NCBI RefSeq assembly: GCF_003641145.1
Contig: NZ_CP032744.1
Span: 2,728,001-2,792,000 of the forward strand
Direction of reading: 5' to 3'
DNA: 64,000 bases
From: Lactiplantibacillus paraplantarum
Lineage (GTDB): Bacteria > Bacillota > Bacilli > Lactobacillales > Lactobacillaceae
Shown: piece by piece, positions 9,906-18,847 of the stretch
Numbering within the stretch: position 1 is the first letter of the stretch
Layout of the letters: the number at the start of each line of letters is the position of its first letter
The notes under the pieces: model-generated
What the model saw: only the letters and a program-made list of their open reading frames with translations
Database searches by the model: none
Told to the model about the DNA's origin: nothing
Program-made: the position numbers and the translations under genes

Positions 9906-9927
9906 CTCTTCAACTCCATCCGCACGA

Positions 9928-9948
9928 TTGGTTCGCCTGCCGAACCAA
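9928..9948. promoter_or_regulatory. LysR-type dyad operator upstream of the flavoprotein gene
   Basis: Perfect inverted repeat TTGGTTCG-N5-CGAACCAA, 22 bases upstream of the broken LysR start and about 130 bases upstream of the flavoprotein start. It fits the LysR box pattern and is intact although the regulator is not. Confidence 0.55.
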
Positions 9949-10075
9949 ATTGTCTGTTTGCTAACCACCAAGCGCTCGTTATGATGAGGGTGTGATAGCG
10001 GTTACTTCATTATAATAATGGTGAATTCAACCGTCAAATGCTCAATAGATAACAAATTAGTCTGGAGGAATTGAT

Positions 10076-11539
10076 ATGACGCTAACAGAACATACTTCAT
10101 ATGATATTGTCGTTGTCGGTACGGGTGCGGCCGGAACTGCGGCAGCGCTCGAAGCCGCCCAACACGGTGCGACCGTTCTACTACTCGAAAAGGGCCGACA
10201 TACTGGCGGTAGTAGTAATTATACTGAAGGTTTATTTGCCGTTGATTCATACTTACAGCAAGCTCAAAATATCCACGTCTCAGCGACCGACGTCTTAAAA
10301 GAAGAGGTTGACTATTCCAAATATCGCGCTGATTCACGAATTTGGCGACAATATTTAGATGACAGCGCCAATACGGTCCAATGGCTCAAGGACCAGGGAG
10401 TAGAATACGAAGGCGTGCAAGCAATGGGTGCTGGTGAAGCCACTTGGCATATTTATAAAGGAATGGGCCAAGCCGTTTTACACGATGCCCTGCAACCTAA
10501 AGCACAATCGCTTGGCGTTGAGATGCTCACCTCAACCACGGTCACGGCACTTCATCAAGCCGATGACGGTACAATTACCGGTGTAACGATTCAAGACGCC
10601 GGCACTAAGGAGACACAAGCAATTGCAACCAGTGCCGTTATCTTAGCAACTGGTGGTTATTTAAACAATCCAGAAATGATGGCATCACTAACCCACTACG
10701 ACACTCGCCGACTAATTCCCGTCAGTTCTGGAAAAGGTACCGGTGATGGCTTACAACTAGCTTGGGACGCTGGTGCCCAAAAATATGGGACTGGCATGGC
10801 AATGTTATTTGGCGGCTACTTAAAAGATCCCGCTGAGCCTTCCTTCAAATACATGGCATCACAAATGGAAACTGCCGCAGGTCAACAACCGCTACTGTGG
10901 CTCAATGAACATGGTGAACGGTTTGTCGACGAAGCGGTCGTCTATAATTTTTCTTATGCCGGCAACGCCCTCTATACTCAAAACCAGGTTTTCAGTATTC
11001 TTGACCAAGGGGTAATTGATAGAATGGCGCAAGATGGTAATTTCATGGGCTTAGGTGTCTATGTACGTCGTGGCGAAAAAATGACGAAGCTTCAGTCTGA
11101 AATTGATGCAGCCGTCACGGCTAAGAAACCTTTCATTTTCAAAGCCGATACGATTGACGAATTAGCCGCCAAAATGCACCTTCCCGTTGACCAAGTCACA
11201 AAATCCGTTCAAACTTACAATCAATATTGTGATAATGGTCAAGATGCTGACTTTGGTAAGAATCCCGACTACCTCGTCAAAGTTGCGACCGGACCATATT
11301 ATGGCTTTGAGCTGAATGTCGGCGCCTTCTGTACCATGGGTGGCTTAAAAGTCACCACCGCTAATGAGGTGTTAGATACAACTGGTAACACCATTCAAGG
11401 CCTTTACGCAGCAGGTAATGATGCGGCCGGCTTAACTGGTGATACTTACGGCCCCAACATGCCTGGGACTTGCGTCGGCTACGCCTTTTATTCTGGTCGT
11501 AATTCTGGCCGACACGCGGCGAGCTACGCTAACCACTAG
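10076..11539 (+). CDS. FAD-dependent fumarate reductase-like flavoprotein
   Basis: 487-residue flavoprotein of the FAD_binding_2 (fumarate reductase/succinate dehydrogenase) family. The N-terminal dinucleotide motif is VVVGTGAAGTAAALEAAQHG, and the acidic strand end is LLEKG. The C-terminal family motif is NDAAGLTGDTYGPNMPGTC. There is no signal peptide and no heme motif, so it is a soluble single-subunit type that may use an unsaturated dicarboxylate as electron sink. GGAGG lies 7 bases before the ATG. It is divergent from a decayed LysR gene, so its control may now be constitutive or lost. Confidence 0.85.
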   Translation: MTLTEHTSYDIVVVGTGAAGTAAALEAAQHGATVLLLEKGRHTGGSSNYTEGLFAVDSYLQQAQNIHVSATDVLKEEVDYSKYRADSRIWRQYLDDSANTVQWLKDQGVEYEGVQAMGAGEATWHIYKGMGQAVLHDALQPKAQSLGVEMLTSTTVTALHQADDGTITGVTIQDAGTKETQAIATSAVILATGGYLNNPEMMASLTHYDTRRLIPVSSGKGTGDGLQLAWDAGAQKYGTGMAMLFGGYLKDPAEPSFKYMASQMETAAGQQPLLWLNEHGERFVDEAVVYNFSYAGNALYTQNQVFSILDQGVIDRMAQDGNFMGLGVYVRRGEKMTKLQSEIDAAVTAKKPFIFKADTIDELAAKMHLPVDQVTKSVQTYNQYCDNGQDADFGKNPDYLVKVATGPYYGFELNVGAFCTMGGLKVTTANEVLDTTGNTIQGLYAAGNDAAGLTGDTYGPNMPGTCVGYAFYSGRNSGRHAASYANH

Positions 11540-11553
11540 CTAAATATAATGAC

Positions 11554-11604
11554 AAAGCAAAACGACTTTTCTGATAGTACTGATCAGAAAAGTCGTTTTG
11601 CTTT
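11554..11604 (+). terminator. Terminator of the flavoprotein gene
   Basis: Perfect 22-bp arms (AAAGCAAAACGACTTTTCTG and on) around a 7-base loop, 15 bases after the stop codon. Confidence 0.85.
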
Positions 11605-11990
11605 ATTAACCTAACAGGCCCACCTCTTCACAGCCACTCAAACCAATTACAATCTAGTTTTCTCTTCACTGTTCAATCTTATTGCAACAAGGCGCATCAC
11701 AATCATCACTTTTTAGTCAAGTTTACCAACTAGCCAGCCTCACCCGCTATGTTTAAAAACCAATCATTTTAGTATGACGACTTAATGTTTCTTAACGACC
11801 ACCGATGCTGACGCAATCAAGGTCACCTGAAAGCGCCTACAGAAAGCTGCTTTCAGCGTCAATTTTCAAACGCCACCAGTCAAGTTGGGCCACACTAGCA
11901 AAAAAACTTCAGTTAAAGCCAACTAGACCAGTTCAAATAATGGTGCTACACTTTAACTAATTTAGTACGTTTATTACTGAATCAATCATA
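11605..11990. other. Intergenic region before the large adhesin
   Basis: No gene is seen. It holds a weak 8-bp inverted repeat (11827-11834 / 11849-11856) and, near its right end, AT-rich sequence suited to the adhesin promoter. Confidence 0.5.
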
Positions 11991-12007
11991 AAAGGAGTAT
12001 GATTATT

Positions 12008-15000
12008 TTGAATAAGCAGAAAATCATTACTAATAATCCGCCAAAGTGGCACTTAATCACTGGAATTGCCGCCACGATTCTGGCCGGCGTTATCTTAACC
12101 AATCAGCAAGCTTTCGCCGCATCCGAACCATCAACACTAACGATGCCAACCACTAATCAATTGACCACCACTAGTCCACTTTCTGGGCAGCAAGTTGTCT
12201 TAGCAACATCGGCCAATAGTCAGCCTACCACAAGTTTGGTTGCTAGCGATGCCCAAGCGACAAGTGCCAGTTCCGACAACCACACTAGTGTGGTTACGGC
12301 CGACCAATCAAATCGTCCTACTAGTACGGCTAGCTCAGCCAACAGCACCACTTCAGTCACTACAACAACTGCCAGCAATGCACCGTCTAACGCAACCACT
12401 GCAACTGTAGCTGCTGGCAGTAACGCTGGCACAGCCAGTGCTACGACTCACACTAGTGACGGTCCAACTAATATTAGCCCTGACTTGCCTACCACTATCG
12501 CAAGTACAGGTCAGAATAGCGATGGTTCAACGGCAAGTCCGTCAACAACGCTAGCCAGTCCTGCCAGCATATCAACTACTAGTTCAACGGTCCCGGCAGC
12601 CTCTAGTTCCACTGCCACGGCACCAATTAACGCCACAATATCAACCAGTGTGGCCCCCGCTAGCGGTGCAACGTCCGTCGCTGGTGCCAGTAATGCCGCA
12701 ATCTCAAGCAGTGCTGCGGCCGACCAACCAGCTAACACCACTAGTATAAGTACAGAACTGGTTAGTGCTGGTAGCGGAACAACGCACCCGGCAACTACCA
12801 ACACGGCACCCAGTTCGTCAGTACCAGTGACTAGTGCCGTCAATTCTGCCACTAGTTCAGCGATGTCAGCAACCACTAATTTTATCACTAGCGCGGTCAA
12901 CAGTATTGCCGCCAGCACCGTATCTGAAGTTGCCAGTGCCGCTAGTGCCGAGAGTGCTGCGACAAGTAGTACCAGTGCAACCGCACCAGCTAGCACCGGG
13001 ACACCAACTACTTTTCAGATTACTAGTGCCGTCAACAGTATCGCTGCCAGCACCTATTCCGAATATGCAGCAGCAGCTAGCGCTGAAGCGGCTTCGGCCG
13101 GCACCGTAGCCGAAACACCGGCAACTAGTGTTGGTACCATTATTCCAACAACAGCACCCAGCGAATCAATTGATACTTGGATGCCAAACAAACATCTGCA
13201 AACAGCTGTCTTACGCGAATTACAAGCTTTAAAACTCCCCGACCATCAGTTTAATTCCGTCAATGATATTACCAAAGATGATATGCAATTATTAACAAAA
13301 TTCTATGGCAACGATACTTACATCGATGGTCAAACTGCTTACTCGTTGGAAGGCTTACAATACGCCACTAACTTGACAACGATCTGGCTCAATAATGGTC
13401 TCAACGCACTTGGCGGTTACTATAACGGTGATGTTACTGATATTTCACCATTAGCAGGACTGACCAAACTAACCGTTTTAAATATTCAACATAACCGGGT
13501 CAGCGACCTATCGCCAATTGCACATCTAACTAATCTAGAAGAGCTAGATGTCGCGTACAACCATATCGCTGATTTATCAATCTTTAAAGACCTGCCAAAT
13601 CTCAAAACCACGACTTATGTTGGTCAAACTATTTTGGAACCACTGGTCTACGTCGATCAAAATACGGCCAGCGCCACCCTAAAAAATTATTTTTACTTGC
13701 CTAATGGTCAACAAGCCACATTTAAATCCCAAGCAGCCATTCTGAAGCCTATCCAACTTACCCCTGACGGTCAGTTTTACTATCGATTCTACTTCAATGG
13801 TGCGGGTAAAGCCGTCAATGGCGACTTGAGCAACGTGGTACCTGATGGGCAAGGTGGTTTGACTTTTAATCAATTAGTCCCTCAAATCCCCGGCTTTACG
13901 GGTGACGCAAATGGTCAGTTTTCAGTTGGCGGTATTAATGTCAATGTCATGCCAAACGAACGTAATTTCTACTTGGTCGCTCAAGGATTAGACGGGACCG
14001 CACCCGTGTTTCACGTCTTTCAGCCATATGTGCTAGCAGCTAAAGCAGCTCCAGTCACCGTCCAACATCTTGACCGCACCGGCGTTGCCTTACGCGAACC
14101 GGAGGAATTGACCGGCCTCGTTGGTGAAGATTATCAGAGCACGCCCGCTGATATTCCAAACTACACCCATGTTGATACTCAGGGTGCCCCACAAGGAACT
14201 TTCAGCGCAGAGCCTCAAACGGTTGCCTATGTTTACGAAAAGACAGCTGGAGCCCCCGTTACCGTTAGCTATCAAGATGAGCAAGGCCAGACATTGAAAC
14301 CAGACACGACCTGCAACGGGTTTACAGGTGATGCCTACACCACTGACCCCCTAACAATTGATGGTTATGATCTCGTTAAAACGCCAACCAACGCTACGGG
14401 GACTTTCACGAGCGAACCTCAGCACGTTATTTATGTTTATACTAAACAGATTCCACAACCGGTTACGGCTAGTTATCAAGATGAAACTGGACAGACGTTG
14501 AAGCCCGACATCACCCATACTGGTGAAATCGGGACAGCTTATCAGACTGAAGCTTTAGTGATTCCCGGTTACGACTTGGTAAAGACTACCGGTGATGCTA
14601 CGGGGACCTTTACTAAGGAACCTCAACATGTCGTCTACGTTTATACTAAACAAATCCCACAACCGGTTACGGCTAGTTATCAAGATGCAGCTGGACAGAC
14701 GTTGAAACCCGACATCACCCATACTGGTGAAATCGGGGCAACTTATCAGACTGAAGCTTTAGTGATTCCCGGTTACGACTTGGTAAAGACTACCGGTGAT
14801 GCTACGGGGACCTTTACTAAGGAACCTCAACATGTCGTCTATGTTTACGCTAAACAGTCAGTACTCCCAGTCACCGTTAGTTATCAAGATGCGGACGGTA
14901 AGCCAATCCACGCTGACGTTATTCTAGCTGGCGATTTTGGTCAAAACTATCAAACTGAGCAGCTGGCGATTCCCGGTTACGTTTTCAGTAAGGTCACGGG

Positions 15001-15499
15001 GCCAATCAGTGGGACTTTTGGCGCAACGGCACAACATGTGATTTACGCCTACACACCTGAACCCAGTGTTCCAGGGACTCCCGCGCCTAAACCGGAACCA
15101 GAACCACAGCCAGTACCGGAGCCAATACCACAACCCGGACTAACACCAGTACCAAAACCGCAGCCGAGCCCAGTGCCGGTACCGACTCCTGGTTCAACGT
15201 CAAATTCTAGTTCGGCACCACAAGCGAAAACGCCGTTACCACCAGATATCGCTGGTTTACCTGATACTAAGCCGGCTTCGGTTCCAGCAACAACAGCGTC
15301 TGAGCCAATCGTTCCAGCAACCGCATCAGCGCAACCGAATGCCAAAACACCCGCCCAGACAAACTCAACGACAGCTGGTCAACTACCACAAACCAACGAA
15401 CAGTCTGAACACGATGCAACGATCTGGGGCCTACTTGCCGCCTTATTCGCAGGACTAGGCTGGTTGGGACTAGCTGCTAAGTTTAAGAAACACGAATAA
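12008..15499 (+). CDS. LPXTG-anchored LRR/MucBP surface adhesin
   Basis: Wall-anchored protein of 1163 residues. In order: signal peptide (about 1-35, ending QAFA-A), a Ser/Thr/Ala-rich stalk (about 36-385) with two related blocks around ITSAVNSIAAST, an internalin-like leucine-rich segment (about 388-540; cores LTNLEELDVAYNHIADLS), a spacer, five MucBP repeats (about 680-1014; VTVSYQDEQGQTLKPD type), a proline-rich wall-spanning region (about 1015-1065), LPQTNE near 1124, a hydrophobic helix and a KKHE tail. MucBP repeats are known to bind mucin, so host or plant surface adhesion is likely. The start is TTG 12008, with AAAGGAG 10 bases upstream; an ATG at 11999 abuts that site. Strong Ser/Thr bias creates long antisense frames that are not genes. 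Confidence 0.9.
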   Translation: MNKQKIITNNPPKWHLITGIAATILAGVILTNQQAFAASEPSTLTMPTTNQLTTTSPLSGQQVVLATSANSQPTTSLVASDAQATSASSDNHTSVVTADQSNRPTSTASSANSTTSVTTTTASNAPSNATTATVAAGSNAGTASATTHTSDGPTNISPDLPTTIASTGQNSDGSTASPSTTLASPASISTTSSTVPAASSSTATAPINATISTSVAPASGATSVAGASNAAISSSAAADQPANTTSISTELVSAGSGTTHPATTNTAPSSSVPVTSAVNSATSSAMSATTNFITSAVNSIAASTVSEVASAASAESAATSSTSATAPASTGTPTTFQITSAVNSIAASTYSEYAAAASAEAASAGTVAETPATSVGTIIPTTAPSESIDTWMPNKHLQTAVLRELQALKLPDHQFNSVNDITKDDMQLLTKFYGNDTYIDGQTAYSLEGLQYATNLTTIWLNNGLNALGGYYNGDVTDISPLAGLTKLTVLNIQHNRVSDLSPIAHLTNLEELDVAYNHIADLSIFKDLPNLKTTTYVGQTILEPLVYVDQNTASATLKNYFYLPNGQQATFKSQAAILKPIQLTPDGQFYYRFYFNGAGKAVNGDLSNVVPDGQGGLTFNQLVPQIPGFTGDANGQFSVGGINVNVMPNERNFYLVAQGLDGTAPVFHVFQPYVLAAKAAPVTVQHLDRTGVALREPEELTGLVGEDYQSTPADIPNYTHVDTQGAPQGTFSAEPQTVAYVYEKTAGAPVTVSYQDEQGQTLKPDTTCNGFTGDAYTTDPLTIDGYDLVKTPTNATGTFTSEPQHVIYVYTKQIPQPVTASYQDETGQTLKPDITHTGEIGTAYQTEALVIPGYDLVKTTGDATGTFTKEPQHVVYVYTKQIPQPVTASYQDAAGQTLKPDITHTGEIGATYQTEALVIPGYDLVKTTGDATGTFTKEPQHVVYVYAKQSVLPVTVSYQDADGKPIHADVILAGDFGQNYQTEQLAIPGYVFSKVTGPISGTFGATAQHVIYAYTPEPSVPGTPAPKPEPEPQPVPEPIPQPGLTPVPKPQPSPVPVPTPGSTSNSSSAPQAKTPLPPDIAGLPDTKPASVPATTASEPIVPATASAQPNAKTPAQTNSTTAGQLPQTNEQSEHDATIWGLLAALFAGLGWLGLAAKFKKHE
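14453..14860 (+). repeat. Near-identical 204-bp tandem repeat in adhesin gene (MucBP copies 3 and 4)
   Basis: Two adjacent units, 14453-14656 and 14657-14860, differ at only a few bases and each encode 68 residues. The flanking MucBP units (from about 14048 and 14860) are clearly diverged. This indicates recent duplication and likely copy-number variation. Confidence 0.85.
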
Positions 15500-15524
15500 A
15501 CGATATTATTACTGACAAATTACT

Positions 15525-15553
15525 AAACGACCACTTCAATGGAGTGGCCGTTT
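15525..15553 (+). terminator. Terminator of the adhesin gene
   Basis: 11-bp arms (AAACGACCACT / AGTGGCCGTTT, one mismatch) followed by TTTTGTTT, 25 bases after the stop. Confidence 0.75.
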
Positions 15554-15715
15554 TGTTTATGCTTATTACAATTACTGGAAAGTACCAACCCGACGAAAGA
15601 ATAGTATCCGCTACTTCGCTTTTCTGAATTACAGCTAGCAAGTTTACAATGTATAACGTTTCAGATTAATCAGTATCTAAGCTATAATAAAAGTATTGAA
15701 AGGAGATCAATTACT

Positions 15716-16183
15716 ATGAAATATACGAAAACCAAAGAAGTATTAAATCAACTTGTTGCTGATTTGAGTCAAATGTCGATGATTATCCACCAAACGCATT
15801 GGTACATGCGCGGGCCTAACTTTTTAAAGTTACATCCATTAATGGACGAATTTATGGCAGAAATCGACAGTCAACTTGACGTTATTTCTGAGCGCCTGAT
15901 TGCGCTCGACGGTAGCCCCTACTCGACTTTAAAAGAAATGACTGAAAACACTAAGATTCAAGATTGGCCCGGCGAATGGGACAAGACAACGCCGGAACGC
16001 CTCGCACATTTAGTTGATGGCTATCGTTACTTGGAAAATCTTTATCAACATGGCATTGAAGTGTCTGATGTTGAGAAAGATTTTAGTACCCAAGATATTT
16101 TCATTGGTCTCAAAACTGCGATTGAAAAGAAGATTTGGATGATTCAGGCCGAGCTTGGGGCAGCACCGGAGATTGATAAATAA
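15716..16183 (+). CDS. dps: Dps-family ferritin-like DNA-protection protein
   Basis: 155-residue four-helix ferritin-like protein. The first-helix motif HQTHWYMRGPNFLKLHPLMD and the following EIDSQLDVISERLIALDG carry the His/Asp/Glu ligands of the Dps intersubunit ferroxidase centre. Dps 12-mers oxidise Fe2+ with H2O2, store iron and shield DNA under oxidative stress or starvation. Length is normal. AAAGGAG precedes the ATG at suitable spacing. It is a single-gene unit ending in a strong terminator. Confidence 0.9.
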   Translation: MKYTKTKEVLNQLVADLSQMSMIIHQTHWYMRGPNFLKLHPLMDEFMAEIDSQLDVISERLIALDGSPYSTLKEMTENTKIQDWPGEWDKTTPERLAHLVDGYRYLENLYQHGIEVSDVEKDFSTQDIFIGLKTAIEKKIWMIQAELGAAPEIDK

Positions 16184-16228
16184 TACCACCGTAAATTCAA
16201 AGAGCTTTCTAAGTTTTGACGAAGCAAT

Positions 16229-16280
16229 GTAAAACACCAAGAGTACACCGTAACTATACGGTATACTCTTGGTGTTTTAC
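16229..16280. terminator. Bidirectional terminator after dps
   Basis: 24-bp arms with one or two mismatches (GTAAAACACCAAGAGTACAC and its complement) around a 4-base loop, between convergent genes. Confidence 0.85.
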
Positions 16281-16310
16281 TACTAAGCTAATCTTTAATT
16301 TCAGAAAGTA

Positions 16311-16529
16311 TCAATTGATTAGTCCAAATCCAGCAACAATTCCAGCAACAATAAAAATCAGCCCAAATACAAAACCACTCCACAAAGCCAGCGCTGAAAA
16401 GGGAGACGTTTCAGAATTTCCATGTAGTTTTAATTGTCGAAAATATCGGCGTACAGCAATAATTTGAAGCCCACCTAAACCAGTAAATAGCAAGCCAAAC
16501 ACAATTCGTAAAACAATACCCGTCCTCAA
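16311..16529 (-). CDS. Small two-helix membrane protein, unknown function
   Basis: 72 residues with two strong hydrophobic segments (about 4-25 and 46-70) separated by a basic loop (RRYFRQLKLHGN). The TTG start at 16529 has GGGGG 8 bases upstream. I do not recognise a family. It is convergent with dps. Confidence 0.6.
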   Translation of the reverse strand: MRTGIVLRIVFGLLFTGLGGLQIIAVRRYFRQLKLHGNSETSPFSALALWSGFVFGLIFIVAGIVAGFGLIN

Positions 16530-16866
16530 CGTTATTGCCCCCTTACATTAGCTAGATAACTCCCACTATCACAATTTAAATCAGTAGGTGCTCTAAATCG
16601 AAACTTCAAACAAAGCACAACTAAAATAGTACTTATTAGATTATTATAATAACAACTTATTTAGTTCATAAAATAATAGCACTTCAAAATAAACTACTTT
16701 ACTTTAAATATTAAACCTGGCACATTGAAATTATTACTAACGAACTTCTTCAAAAACAATCATCACATCTAGTTATAAAAAACTGTCAGCACTTATTTTG
16801 GCGCAACTTGCTGCCATTCTTACGGACGATAGTCACAACAATCCTAATATTTTAAGATAGTTGCTG
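16530..16866. other. AT-rich intergenic region
   Basis: No gene or convincing hairpin seen. It must hold the promoter of the small membrane gene at 16311-16529 and the end of the gene at 16867. Confidence 0.4.
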
Positions 16867-17661
16867 TTAATTAGCTTCCGAATAAATTAATGCTAATGAA
16901 TCACCCGCAGTTTGGTTAGTCGCAAACGCGGCATACGCTGGTGCCATTTGGAATACTTTACCACCATCATTTGACAATGCTATTGAAAATCGATTAACTA
17001 CCGTATTAGTCATATCTTCGATTGATTCCCCAGTCTGCCAATTTTTTGTAATTTTACGTTCATGGGGCGCAAATAAAACACTCAAATAAACTAATTTAAT
17101 ATGTTCACCCTTGCCGTCATAAGCATTATAATGATAATTTCCATGCATGTTGATGACTAGGCTCTTATCAGGATGGACCATAACTTTGTCAAAATAAAAA
17201 ATTTGTTGCTTTTGTGGCCCAGTAGTTAGTAACTTCCCAGACGAAAAATCAAGTGAGTAGGTTTGTGTTTCGCTTCCATATTCACCTGAATAAATTGAAT
17301 ATCTTTGATAATTATTAACTACCACCGTTTTTTGTGTATCTTCAGTTGATCTGTGCTCACTAGTAACCGTTTGATTAGTGGAGCTCGTATTTGAATCTTG
17401 TCTACTAGTATTTTCCACTGCAGTCGATTGGGAAGACTGGCTCGATCTATCCAATAATGACGTTGCTCGTTTTCCATACCCAATCACTCCGAACAACATG
17501 AGAGCTAAGATGATAATCAAAGTAAACAGAATATGACGTTGTCGTTGTGTCCGAGCCTCAAGGTAATCAGCTCGCCAGTTAGGATCATTTCGACGCTGAC
17601 GATAAAAAGAATAAGTATGTGTTGTACGTGTACGCTGACTAATATATTTTTTCTGTCCCAT
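16867..17661 (-). CDS. Single-pass membrane-anchored protein, unknown function
   Basis: 264 residues. A basic cytosolic N-terminus (about 1-43) is followed by one hydrophobic helix (about 44-63), a Ser/Thr/Gln linker (about 65-110) and an extracellular globular domain of about 150 residues. The domain pattern (YSLDFSSGKLLTTG ... NMHGNYHYNAYDGKG) resembles uncharacterised lactobacillal lipoprotein-like domains, but I cannot name a family. It stands alone with its own upstream region. Confidence 0.65.
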   Translation of the reverse strand: MGQKKYISQRTRTTHTYSFYRQRRNDPNWRADYLEARTQRQRHILFTLIIILALMLFGVIGYGKRATSLLDRSSQSSQSTAVENTSRQDSNTSSTNQTVTSEHRSTEDTQKTVVVNNYQRYSIYSGEYGSETQTYSLDFSSGKLLTTGPQKQQIFYFDKVMVHPDKSLVINMHGNYHYNAYDGKGEHIKLVYLSVLFAPHERKITKNWQTGESIEDMTNTVVNRFSIALSNDGGKVFQMAPAYAAFATNQTAGDSLALIYSEAN

Positions 17662-17797
17662 TATTTAGATTCTCCATTTAATACCCATTTACTTCTATAC
17701 TAACAATCCAGTTTGCAAATCACCACAGCATGTCGCCACAATCTAGTTACCGCTATTAATAGATGTTGATGATTACATTTTGCGCCATCAACACAAA

Positions 17798-17839
17798 AAC
17801 AAGTCATAAATTATCAACAAAAATAATTTATAACTTGTT
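17798..17839 (-). terminator. Terminator of the CMD-family gene
   Basis: 17-bp arms (AACAAGTCATAAATTAT, one mismatch) with a T-run on the minus strand, 65 bases past the stop at 17905. Confidence 0.7.
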
Positions 17840-17904
17840 ACTATAGCAGTCATTATTATAAATCGTTAAAAATTCCGATATCAGCTTTTGCAATAGCTAC
17901 GAAT

Positions 17905-18288
17905 TTACTTTTGACTATCTGCAAAAACTTCTTTAACCACCGTTAACGCGTTCAGCACCTTCGGAAAACCCACGTATGGAATACAATGAATACAAGCTTC
18001 CACAATTTCCTTTTGACTAAGTCCAACATTGAGACAACCATTGAGATGCACCCGTAATTGGTCAGCTGTATCGCCCTGCGTTAGTAAGCTAGTAATGGTA
18101 ATTAACTCCCGTTGTTGCAACGATAGTCCGGAACGCATATAAATATCATTAAACGCAAATTCCAGAATCATCTTGGCCACATCTGGTGCAATTGTATGCA
18201 GACTCGCCATTACACTGTCAGCCGCTTCAGCATCCACTCGTTGTAACATCGCTTTACCATCAATTAATCGTTGATTATGTTCCATCAT
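17905..18288 (-). CDS. Carboxymuconolactone decarboxylase-family protein
   Basis: About 127 residues of the CMD/AhpD fold (PF02627). The core reads MRSGLSLQQRELITITSLLT, then LNGCLNVGLSQKEIVEACIH and CIPYVGFPKVLNAL. In this family such small proteins are decarboxylases or peroxidase-type antioxidants. Cys residues in the CIHC segment leave a redox role possible. Start: ATG 18288 (or the adjacent 18285) with AAGGAG 6 to 9 bases upstream; the ATG at 18303 overlaps that site. It is divergent from a MerR gene and very probably controlled by it. Confidence 0.8.
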   Translation of the reverse strand: MMEHNQRLIDGKAMLQRVDAEAADSVMASLHTIAPDVAKMILEFAFNDIYMRSGLSLQQRELITITSLLTQGDTADQLRVHLNGCLNVGLSQKEIVEACIHCIPYVGFPKVLNALTVVKEVFADSQK

Positions 18289-18315
18289 GATCAGCTCCTT
18301 CATTTGATTAATCTT

Positions 18316-18346
18316 AGGTTACAACCTCGGGTACACCCGACATCAA
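18316..18346 (-). promoter_or_regulatory. MerR-type promoter with 19-bp spacer and dyad
   Basis: On the minus strand TTGATG (18341-18346) and TAACCT (18316-18321) are 19 bases apart. The spacer contains the palindrome TCGGGT-GT-ACCCGA (18327-18340). Over-long spacers holding a dyad are the mark of MerR-activated promoters. It would drive the CMD gene. Confidence 0.6.
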
Positions 18347-18370
18347 GCTTTATTTTAGGAGGCTTTTACA

Positions 18371-18757
18371 ATGATGCAAATTGGTGAATTTTCACGGAAA
18401 ACTGACTTAACAATCGACACGCTACGCTACTACGAAGAAGTCGGCCTGATACGCCCAACGCGAACTACTGGCAATCGTCGGCAATATTGTACTGCCGATA
18501 TAGACTGGGTTAATTTCTTAAAACGTCTAAAAAAGACTGGAATATCAATTCAGCACATGCAACGATATGCACAATTACGCTATGCCGGTAATCAAACGAT
18601 TCCCGAACGTTTAACTTTACTGCAGGAACAAGAAACACAATTAAATATTATCATGGCAGAAACACAAGGCAACTTGGATTTTCTGCATCGAAAGATGATA
18701 CTATATCGTGAAATACAAGCAAAATCGTCATCCACTCCTAATCCGCCCAAAAACTAG
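18371..18757 (+). CDS. MerR-family transcriptional regulator
   Basis: 128 residues. The N-terminal MerR winged helix (QIGEFSRKTDLTIDTLRYYE, then EVGLIRPTR) is followed by a dimerisation coiled coil. No C-terminal metal-binding cysteines are seen, so it is probably of the stress/electrophile (NmlR/AdhR-like) branch. GGAGG lies 8 bases before the ATG. It is divergent from the CMD gene, whose promoter carries the MerR-type spacer. Confidence 0.85.
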   Translation: MMQIGEFSRKTDLTIDTLRYYEEVGLIRPTRTTGNRRQYCTADIDWVNFLKRLKKTGISIQHMQRYAQLRYAGNQTIPERLTLLQEQETQLNIIMAETQGNLDFLHRKMILYREIQAKSSSTPNPPKN

Positions 18758-18770
18758 TTTTTATACAAAT

Positions 18771-18805
18771 ATACGCCATCATGATAATAGCTCATAATGG
18801 CGTAT
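18771..18805. terminator. Terminator between merR and licT
   Basis: 9-bp perfect arms ATACGCCAT / ATGGCGTAT between convergent genes. Confidence 0.6.
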
Positions 18806-18847
18806 ACTTTTCACTTGTAATTACCTGTCAAGTATATAATAGTGCAG

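Noticed and set aside
12511..12996. Long antisense frame rich in Leu/Ala/Val opposite the adhesin stalk
   Set aside because: It is a shadow of the Ser/Thr/Ala repeat coding on the other strand; no ribosome site and no protein-like features beyond composition.
14924..15345. Minus-strand frames rich in Gly or Trp/Arg opposite the adhesin C-terminus
   Set aside because: Mirror images of the proline-rich wall-spanning repeats; no start signals.
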